Of a DNA stretch of 64,000 bases, positions 58,270 through 64,000 are shown piece by piece. The notes beneath the pieces are model-generated. The model was not told the origin of the DNA, did no database searches, and saw nothing but the letters and a program-made list of their open reading frames with translations. Source of the DNA: Streptococcus sp. S784/96/1 (GTDB lineage: Bacteria; Bacillota; Bacilli; Lactobacillales; Streptococcaceae). The number at the start of each line of letters is the position of its first letter. Position 1 is the first letter of the stretch. A program made the position numbers and the translations under genes. Location: contig NZ_CACVCC010000007.1 in the NCBI RefSeq assembly GCF_902729355.1, positions 1-64,000 of the forward strand. Reading direction: 5' to 3'.

Positions 58270-59181
58270 TTAATTGTCTTGCATATCCTTTTTCCACTCC
58301 TCTTCTATCTGTTTTTTTAAATAGCTATCCTGTATCATTTCAGAAAACATTATGGCTTGTTGATAATACTGGCAAGCTTCTTGTTTTTCACCCAAACATT
58401 GTAATATATATTTCCATTTATAAAGATAATAAATTGGCATTCGCTGAAAGTCTTGAATTTTTAACATCAGCTGATAGCAAATTTCCAAAATAAAGTCAAT
58501 TTCTTCAATTCGATCTAAACTGATTAAGGTAAAGCAGAGTATTATATAAACTTTATTGAGATAGAAAAAATCGTCAATAGGCAACAAATCTTTCTGATCT
58601 AATAATTTTTCTATAAACGTATTAAAAACAGAAACATCAAATACTTCTTCATCAAAATTTGAAGCAATCGAACACATAAAATACAAATCAATTAAGGCTA
58701 AATCATTGATATTATAGACTTTCTTTTTCTTAGCTTGTTCAAAATAATCCTGTAAAATATCTGTTCCAAAATCTATATTACCACTATTAAAAACTTCAAA
58801 TCGAGACTGAATAATATCAATTGTAACCTGTTCTGCTTCAGGCAATTCATCATAATATTCCTCAAAAATCTCATCAAACTGCTCTTCACGAATTTTTAAG
58901 CGTTCTTCATCTAGATAAGTGGGAGTTCTTAGTATCAGATACTTTAACTCTTTATATCTCTTAGGCAATTCTAAATTCTCTCCATCTGTGAGGCTTCCTA
59001 CGGTTACTCCCAATTGTTGAGCAATGTATTCTACTTTTGCTAGCGTTGGAATAGATTGCCCACTTTCAATACGCGCTAATTGTCTAATAGACAACTCTGT
59101 TTCATCACCACAAAACTCTTCCCGAGTAATATGCAAACCTTCACGTAAATCTCTTACTTTTTGACCAAAACCGCTTAACAT
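58270..59181 (-). CDS. comR: Competence regulator ComR (Rgg/RRNPP family)
   Basis: 303 residues. N-terminal XRE helix-turn-helix (about 5-65, ELSIRQLARIESGQSIPTL) and a C-terminal TPR-type helical domain binding the XIP peptide. The HTH sequence, length and place between purB and ruvB match ComR rather than other Rgg proteins. With XIP it activates comS and sigX. GGAG ribosome site 8 nt before the ATG; -10 TATAAT at 59202-59207. Downstream it is separated from comS by a terminator and a ComR box. Confidence 0.93.
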   Translation of the reverse strand: MLSGFGQKVRDLREGLHITREEFCGDETELSIRQLARIESGQSIPTLAKVEYIAQQLGVTVGSLTDGENLELPKRYKELKYLILRTPTYLDEERLKIREEQFDEIFEEYYDELPEAEQVTIDIIQSRFEVFNSGNIDFGTDILQDYFEQAKKKKVYNINDLALIDLYFMCSIASNFDEEVFDVSVFNTFIEKLLDQKDLLPIDDFFYLNKVYIILCFTLISLDRIEEIDFILEICYQLMLKIQDFQRMPIYYLYKWKYILQCLGEKQEACQYYQQAIMFSEMIQDSYLKKQIEEEWKKDMQDN

Positions 59182-59329
59182 CTCATTTTCTCCACATATT
59201 TATTATATACATTGTATCAAATTTCAGCATAATTTTTTCGATAATGAGCAGATTTTATGTAATCTTATGGTTGTCTTAAGATTATCTTAATATTTCTTGA
59301 GGAATATCATCACCTAAGAAAATTGAACG

Positions 59330-59354
59330 AAAAAAGAGCTGTGTTTGACAGCTC
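59330..59354 (-). terminator. Terminator after purB
   Basis: Perfect 7-bp stem GAGCTGT/ACAGCTC with 5-nt loop and TTTTTT on the minus strand, ending the purine operon. Confidence 0.88.
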
Positions 59355-59365
59355 CCTCATTACTA

Positions 59366-60661
59366 TTAATTTAACCCTAGTCTCTCAAAAATTTCATCGA
59401 CCCGCTTGATGTAGTAGGCTGGGTTAAAGAGTTCGTCAATCTCGTCTTGGGTGAGTTTTTCGGTGACTTTCTCGTCTGCTTCAAGAAGCGGTTTGAAGTC
59501 CACTTGGTTGTCCCATGAGTAGGCTGTTTTTGGCTGTACCAAGTCATAAGCCTCCTCACGCGTCATGCCTTTTTCGATGAGTTTCAACATGACACGCTGG
59601 CTGTAAATGAGACCAAAGGTCGAGTTCATGTTGCGGATCATGTTTTCAGGAAAGACCGTCAAATTCTTGACGATATTGCCAAAACGGTTGAGCATGTAGT
59701 TAATGAGGATCGTTGTATCAGGCGTGATGATACGCTCCGCTGATGAGTGTGAGATGTCCCGCTCGTGCCAGAGCGCCACGTTCTCATAAGCCGTCACCAT
59801 GTGCCCACGAATGACACGCGCAAGCCCTGTCATGTTTTCAGAACCAATGGGGTTGCGTTTATGAGGCATAGCAGAGCTGCCTTTTTGACCCTTGGCAAAG
59901 AACTCTTCGACTTCACGCTGCTCCGATTTTTGCAGACCACGGATCTCCGTCGCCATACGTTCGATAGAGGTTGCGATGATAGCCAGCGTCGAGAAATACT
60001 CTGCGTGGAGGTCACGTGGAAGAACTTGAGTTGAAATCTCCTGCGGACGGATGCCCAGCTTGTCGCAGACATACTCCTCCACAAATGGTGGAATGTTGGC
60101 AAAGTTGCCCACCGCACCAGAAATTTTACCAGCCTCAACGCCTGCCGCTGCACGCTCGAAACGCTCTTGGTTACGCTTCATTTCGCTGTACCAAGTAGCC
60201 AACTTAAGACCAAAAGTTGTTGGCTCCGCATGAACCCCGTGAGTACGACCCATCATAATGGTCATCTTGTGCTCACGCGCCTTTTCAGCCACGATATTAG
60301 TAAAGTTTTCAAGGTCTTTACGGATGATGTCGTTGGCTTGTTTGTAAAGGTAGCCGTAGGCAGTATCTACCACGTCGGTTGAGGTCAAACCATAGTGAAC
60401 CCACTTGCGCTCTTCGCCAAGTGTTTCAGACACGGCACGCGTGAATGCCACCACGTCATGGCGTGTTTCTTGCTCAATTTCCAAAATACGGTCGATGTCA
60501 AAATCCGCATTTTCACGAATTTTCGCCACATCTTCCTTAGGGATTTCCCCCAACTCAGCCCATGCCTCATCAGCGAGAATTTCCACCTCAAGCCAAGCAC
60601 GGTATTTATTTTCTTCACTCCAAATGTTCGCCATCTCAGGACGAGAATAACGTTCGATCAT
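59366..60661 (-). CDS. purB: Adenylosuccinate lyase
   Basis: 431 residues, fumarase/aspartase superfamily. The signature loop [11 protein letters not shown] carries the catalytic Ser; His residues lie in [14 protein letters not shown]. It acts twice in purine synthesis, on SAICAR and on adenylosuccinate. Its ribosome site AAGGAG overlaps the stop codon of the HEPN membrane gene 2 nt upstream, so its translation depends on that gene's transcript. Confidence 0.97.
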   Translation of the reverse strand: MIERYSRPEMANIWSEENKYRAWLEVEILADEAWAELGEIPKEDVAKIRENADFDIDRILEIEQETRHDVVAFTRAVSETLGEERKWVHYGLTSTDVVDTAYGYLYKQANDIIRKDLENFTNIVAEKAREHKMTIMMGRTHGVHAEPTTFGLKLATWYSEMKRNQERFERAAAGVEAGKISGAVGNFANIPPFVEEYVCDKLGIRPQEISTQVLPRDLHAEYFSTLAIIATSIERMATEIRGLQKSEQREVEEFFAKGQKGSSAMPHKRNPIGSENMTGLARVIRGHMVTAYENVALWHERDISHSSAERIITPDTTILINYMLNRFGNIVKNLTVFPENMIRNMNSTFGLIYSQRVMLKLIEKGMTREEAYDLVQPKTAYSWDNQVDFKPLLEADEKVTEKLTQDEIDELFNPAYYIKRVDEIFERLGLN

Positions 60662-60663
60662 GT

Positions 60664-61344
60664 TTAACTCCTTTGTTCGATCTTTATAATAATTTTTTTT
60701 GTCTTTTTCAATACATCTTCGCTATCAATATAATTAGTTAAACTATTTTTCTCTGAGAAATGCACTAGATTATTACGTAAATCAAAAAATGTATTTAATA
60801 CATTGTAATCGTCGTCATTAATAATATCTTTTGCTCTGATTTCACGAAGCGAGGCACTAAGATTTCTTCTTTTATTTTCTTCAGGAAAGTATTTTTTTAC
60901 GGCTTTCTCAAGCCTCTTATAATATTCAAGTATAATTTCTACTTGATTACGTTCTTTAATAGATTGTTGCCTGTTCTTTTTAAGCTGCTGGAGCAACTGT
61001 AGGAGCATCACAATGAATACTAGGTATAACCCAAAAACTATCATTAGTACAGCCAATGTATTAATTGAACTATATTGATAATATTTAAACTCTCTTATAT
61101 ATATATACGCCAAAATAATTACACCTAACAGTACATACATCATAGCTACCATTTGAAAAATTTTATATTTTTCAGTCTTATTTGCTTGTCTCAGTACTTT
61201 TTTTGCCCTATCATCGATACTTAATAAATCATTTTCTGAGATATTCTCAATTGATTTTGATCTATCTAGTATAGTCTTATATAGTAACTCTTTGTATTCT
61301 TCAGATAAGCTATCCAAATAAAATTCTAATTTTTTTTGTTCCAT
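60664..61344 (-). CDS. Membrane protein with C-terminal HEPN-like motif, unknown function
   Basis: 226 residues. A charged N-terminal helical region (1-60) precedes two membrane helices (about 63-83 and 94-118), a coiled segment (115-150) and a C-terminal helical domain ending in [15 protein letters not shown]. The RNNLVH at 190-195 fits the Rx4-6H motif with polar residue of HEPN ribonucleases, often found in toxin-antitoxin and abortive-infection systems. It sits 15 nt after another two-helix membrane gene and 2 nt before purB, inside the purine operon. Function not known; a membrane-tethered RNase or sensor is a hypothesis. Confidence 0.7.
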   Translation of the reverse strand: MEQKKLEFYLDSLSEEYKELLYKTILDRSKSIENISENDLLSIDDRAKKVLRQANKTEKYKIFQMVAMMYVLLGVIILAYIYIREFKYYQYSSINTLAVLMIVFGLYLVFIVMLLQLLQQLKKNRQQSIKERNQVEIILEYYKRLEKAVKKYFPEENKRRNLSASLREIRAKDIINDDDYNVLNTFFDLRNNLVHFSEKNSLTNYIDSEDVLKKTKKIIIKIEQRS

Positions 61345-61359
61345 TTGATAACCTCACCA

Positions 61360-61755
61360 CTATTTCACAGCTGTATAATAAAATTGTATCAACAAAGCTG
61401 ACATTAGAAGAGCTACCGATATAATAAACCAAATATACTTAAGTAAATCAGTATCAGGATTAGAGCCCCATAATGAACCCACAGATATTGAAGTTATAGC
61501 AATAACTATAGTTGTTATTCCCAAAATTATTTTATCTCTTTTCGATGGGAAATATTCTTTATTTAGCTTTGTACGAGCTTTAATAACATGACTACCGATT
61601 ACTTCCTTCTGTCCATCCGAAGTTCTTTCGCTCTTTTCAATTCTATCTACCTCTTTAATTAAAAACTCACAATATTCCTTAGTTGCCTCAGATACTCTAT
61701 CTTGTGCCTCTACTGAGTAACCGGAAAAATTACTGTCATCAACATTTACTTGCAT
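61360..61755 (-). CDS. Small two-helix membrane protein paired with the HEPN-like gene
   Basis: 131 residues: soluble helical N-terminus (1-72, including SEATKEYCEFLIKEVDRIEK and a KARTKLNKEYFPSKRDK segment) and two membrane helices (about 75-96 and 106-127) separated by a short acidic outer loop. No recognised family. It begins 21 nt after purK and ends 15 nt before the HEPN-like gene, so the two are probably a functional pair, such as sensor and effector. Codon use looks like the AT-rich end of the window, poorer in GC than the flanking pur genes, which suggests acquisition. Confidence 0.7.
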   Translation of the reverse strand: MQVNVDDSNFSGYSVEAQDRVSEATKEYCEFLIKEVDRIEKSERTSDGQKEVIGSHVIKARTKLNKEYFPSKRDKIILGITTIVIAITSISVGSLWGSNPDTDLLKYIWFIISVALLMSALLIQFYYTAVK

Positions 61756-61776
61756 TAGACTTTCCTTCTCTCATCA

Positions 61777-62856
61777 TCAAAAATCAAACTCCCCCACACT
61801 TTCCACATCTTCCCCCAACACCGTCACGTGTCCCATTTTGCGGTTGTGCTTTACTTCTATTTTACCATAGAGGTGGAGGTGGGCGCTAGGGTTTTCTGCG
61901 ATATAGGCTTGGGCTTGTTCCATGTGTTGACCGAGGACGTTGAGCATGACGGCTGGGGTATGGAGTTTGATGGCTGGTAATGGCTGTCCTAACACACCCA
62001 AGATATGGGTATCAAATTGTGAAAAATCACAGGCTTCGATAGAGTAATGTCCTGAGTTGTGGGGGCGTGGAGCGATTTCATTGACTAGAATCTCATCGCC
62101 TGCCACAAACATTTCCACACAGAGGGTGCCAGACAGGTTGAGCTGCTCTGCGATTTTCACCGCCATGGCCTGCGCTTTAGCGCTCAAGTCGTCTGAAATA
62201 CGGGCTGGGACGATGGTTTTTGACAGGATATTGTTACGGTGGATATTTTCCTGAACGGGAAAGGCGGTGACATCTCTGCCATTGCCAGATACGATGACCG
62301 AGATTTCCAAGTCAAAATTGACGAACTCCTCCAGGACGCACTCGGTAGCATTAGCCAGCTTGTTGGCTACTTCAAGGTCGGCGCGAGAACGAATGACGAC
62401 CTGACCGTGGCCATCATAGCCACCCGTGGCAGTTTTGAGGACATAGGTTTTTGAGAAGTCAAGATTTTCCAAATCAAGCCTAGAGGTCACCACACGATAA
62501 GGTGATACTGTCACGCCAGCCTTATTAGTTAAGAAATCTTTTTCAAAAATGCGATTTTGAGAAATACTCAGAAGGTCTGTCCCTTGCGGCAATTGACCGT
62601 CTGTTATCACGGCGTCTAACGCATCCGCATCAACATTTTCAAACTCATAAGTGAGCACATCACAGCGCTCTGCCAGTTGGCGAAGAGCCTCTACATCGCT
62701 GTAAGATGCCACAATCACCTCACTCACGCGCGAAGCTGGGCAATCCGCCGCTGGGTCTAGCGTAATGACCTTGTGTCCCATATAGATAGCGGAAATAGCC
62801 ATCATCTGACCCAGTTGACCGCCACCAATAATCCCGATTATTTTAGTTGAGTTCAT
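61777..62856 (-). CDS. purK: N5-carboxyaminoimidazole ribonucleotide synthase
   Basis: 359 residues, ATP-grasp enzyme making N5-CAIR from AIR, ATP and bicarbonate. Starts [20 protein letters not shown]; the ATP-grasp core includes [16 protein letters not shown] and [16 protein letters not shown]. Its start overlaps the purE stop by 14 nt. In other streptococci purB follows closely; here two membrane-protein genes intervene. Confidence 0.96.
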   Translation of the reverse strand: MNSTKIIGIIGGGQLGQMMAISAIYMGHKVITLDPAADCPASRVSEVIVASYSDVEALRQLAERCDVLTYEFENVDADALDAVITDGQLPQGTDLLSISQNRIFEKDFLTNKAGVTVSPYRVVTSRLDLENLDFSKTYVLKTATGGYDGHGQVVIRSRADLEVANKLANATECVLEEFVNFDLEISVIVSGNGRDVTAFPVQENIHRNNILSKTIVPARISDDLSAKAQAMAVKIAEQLNLSGTLCVEMFVAGDEILVNEIAPRPHNSGHYSIEACDFSQFDTHILGVLGQPLPAIKLHTPAVMLNVLGQHMEQAQAYIAENPSAHLHLYGKIEVKHNRKMGHVTVLGEDVESVGEFDF

Positions 62857-63331
62857 CGCTCATAGCCTCCGCGATTTTTCCTTGTTCAATAGCAAAGCTG
62901 TCTAGTTGGTCTGCGATACCGCTATCTTCGATAGAGAGGATGCGTAGGGCCGTCAAAGCCGCATTGGTTGCTCCCGCTTCTCCAATGGCCATGGTTGCCA
63001 CAGGCACACCTGCTGGCATCTGGACAATGGAATAGAGGGAATCGAGACCACTGAGGGCACGAGACTTAACAGGTACACCGATGACGGGTAGTGTCGTCTT
63101 AGCTGCAACCATACCAGGGAGGTGAGCTGCCCCGCCAGCACCTGCGATGATGACTTTGATACCACGACCGCGTGCTTCCTCTGCGTGCTTAAACATAAGG
63201 TCTGGGGTACGGTGGGCAGAAATGACTTTTTTCTCGTAGGGGACGCTGAATTGATCGAGGATTTCAGCAGTTTTTTGCATGGTTGCCCAGTCAGATTTTG
63301 AGCCCATGATAATGGAAATGATTGGTTTCAT
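62843..63331 (-). CDS. purE: N5-carboxyaminoimidazole ribonucleotide mutase
   Basis: 162 residues, class I PurE, moving the carboxyl group to give CAIR. Active-site segments [14 protein letters not shown] and [17 protein letters not shown] are clear. It overlaps purK by 14 nt and follows purD after a 209-nt gap. Confidence 0.97.
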   Translation of the reverse strand: MKPIISIIMGSKSDWATMQKTAEILDQFSVPYEKKVISAHRTPDLMFKHAEEARGRGIKVIIAGAGGAAHLPGMVAAKTTLPVIGVPVKSRALSGLDSLYSIVQMPAGVPVATMAIGEAGATNAALTALRILSIEDSGIADQLDSFAIEQGKIAEAMSDELN

Positions 63332-63540
63332 TTTAATCTTCCTTTTTTCTTTTTGTCAGTTGTCTTAAGTGCTAGAGGACGCAAGCGACCGCCATCGGCG
63401 CGGCGTTCCATTGTTTATTTTCGAGCCCAAAGTCTCAAAAATCCCCTGTCACCAAGTCCAAACTGACTTGGTGACTTTCAGCACGGCGACAACTGACGGG
63501 GTTATCTCGCTTACGCTCGTTTTTCTGATTACATTATATT
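63332..63540. other. purD-purE spacer with nested inverted repeats
   Basis: 209 bp without a gene inside the pur operon. Perfect 10-bp inverted repeats GTCAGTTGTC (63355-63364) and GACAACTGAC (63488-63497) enclose GC-rich sequence that also contains the hairpin CACCAAGTC/GACTTGGTG (about 63450-63473). The GC content is clearly above the surroundings. It looks like a small inserted element or a structured mRNA region. Confidence 0.55.
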
Positions 63541-64000
63541 TTATTTCACTGCTTTACTTCCGATGTCTGTTCGATAAAAGAGCCCCTCAGTGTTTTGATT
63601 TGCCAGCTCAGCATAGATTTTTTCCTGCGCTGCTGGGACGGTGTCAGCTGTGGTGACTAGCATATAGACACGACCTCCGTTTGAGAGCAGGGCTCTGCTA
63701 TTGTCATCAAACTTAGCCCCTGCATAGTAGGTGATAATGTCGTCAGTAGTCTTTTCTGGAAGGACTACGCCCTTATTGTAATCGAGCGGGTAACCATCTG
63801 AAGCGACGACAACGCCAAGGGTTACGCCATCCTCACGCCAAGTGATGGTTGGCTCTTTCTTGTCCAAGATATCGCTGATGTTTTGCGCAAAATCAGAGGT
63901 CAGACGAGGGAGGATAATCTGGGTTTCCGGGTCGCCGAAACGAGCGTTAAACTCGATAACCTTAGGACCATTAGCTGTCAGAATGAGACCTGCATAGAGA
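63541..64000 (-). CDS. purD: Phosphoribosylamine-glycine ligase, C-terminal part
   Basis: Truncated by the window edge: only about 152 C-terminal residues are present. They include the ATP-grasp end GPKVIEFNARFGDPETQIIL and the C domain with REDGVTLGVVVASDGYPLDY. PurD ligates glycine to phosphoribosylamine. It precedes purE in the same direction. Confidence 0.96.
   Translation of the reverse strand, partial: LYAGLILTANGPKVIEFNARFGDPETQIILPRLTSDFAQNISDILDKKEPTITWREDGVTLGVVVASDGYPLDYNKGVVLPEKTTDDIITYYAGAKFDDNSRALLSNGGRVYMLVTTADTVPAAQEKIYAELANQNTEGLFYRTDIGSKAVK

Overview
The window is a low-GC Firmicute chromosome segment, almost certainly from a pyogenic-group Streptococcus. The evidence is the gene order purD-purE-purK-purB-comR-comS-ruvB, the run adhE-adhP-thrC-MATE-rpsJ next to the S10/spc/alpha ribosomal operons, sortase-anchored surface proteins of streptococcal type and a ComR/ComS(WW) competence switch. 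Species cannot be fixed from sequence reading alone. Nearly all genes lie on the minus strand, so transcription runs from high to low coordinates. The exceptions are a decayed IS110 transposase, a toxin relic and an RpiR regulator.

Layout in transcription order. 64000-59366: end of purD, purE, purK, a pair of small membrane-protein genes (one with a HEPN-type RNNLVH motif) and purB. 59181-57572: comR, a ComR box, an unannotated 33-codon comS ending in a DWW motif, and a 76-codon gene with a strong ribosome binding site. 57314-56316: ruvB, apparently leaderless. 56113-44942: an eleven-gene sialic acid operon (nanE, ABC transporter, NanB-type trans-sialidase, NanOx-like oxidoreductase, YhcH/NanQ anomerase, YesL-like membrane protein, Neu5Ac lyase, ROK kinase, CE7 esterase) behind a perfect CcpA cre site. 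44629-42741: an old-yellow-enzyme reductase and a convergent RpiR/SIS regulator. 42547-34148: a nine-gene V-type ATPase whose c-ring subunit keeps all five Na+ ligands known from Enterococcus hirae NtpK. 33776-31662: an M-protein-like coiled-coil LPXTG protein, next to a toxin relic flanked by 15-bp direct repeats. 30888-26864: adhE and adhP, each with a Rex-type operator in its promoter. 26616-24121: a second LPXTG protein with a duplicated domain of about 165 residues. 23159-22684: a gutted MFS transporter. 22596-16806: thrC, a LytTR response regulator, an operon (DUF3278-like protein, 65-residue membrane protein, AgrC/ComD-type kinase) behind phased LytTR boxes, and a MATE efflux gene. 16488-1694: 29 genes of the S10, spc and alpha operons including secY, adk, infA and rpoA. 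1223-22: a dead IS110 transposase.

How it fits together. Housekeeping blocks (ribosome, purine synthesis, Holliday junction repair) alternate with host-interaction and energy modules: sialoglycan scavenging, a probably Na+-pumping V-ATPase, redox-controlled ethanol fermentation and surface adhesins. Two peptide-type sensing modules (ComRS and the LytTR two-component locus) sit in the same segment. The best candidates for something undescribed are the comS/76-codon transcription unit, the LytTR-box operon with its small membrane protein, and the HEPN membrane pair embedded in the pur operon. No tRNA, rRNA or CRISPR array was seen.
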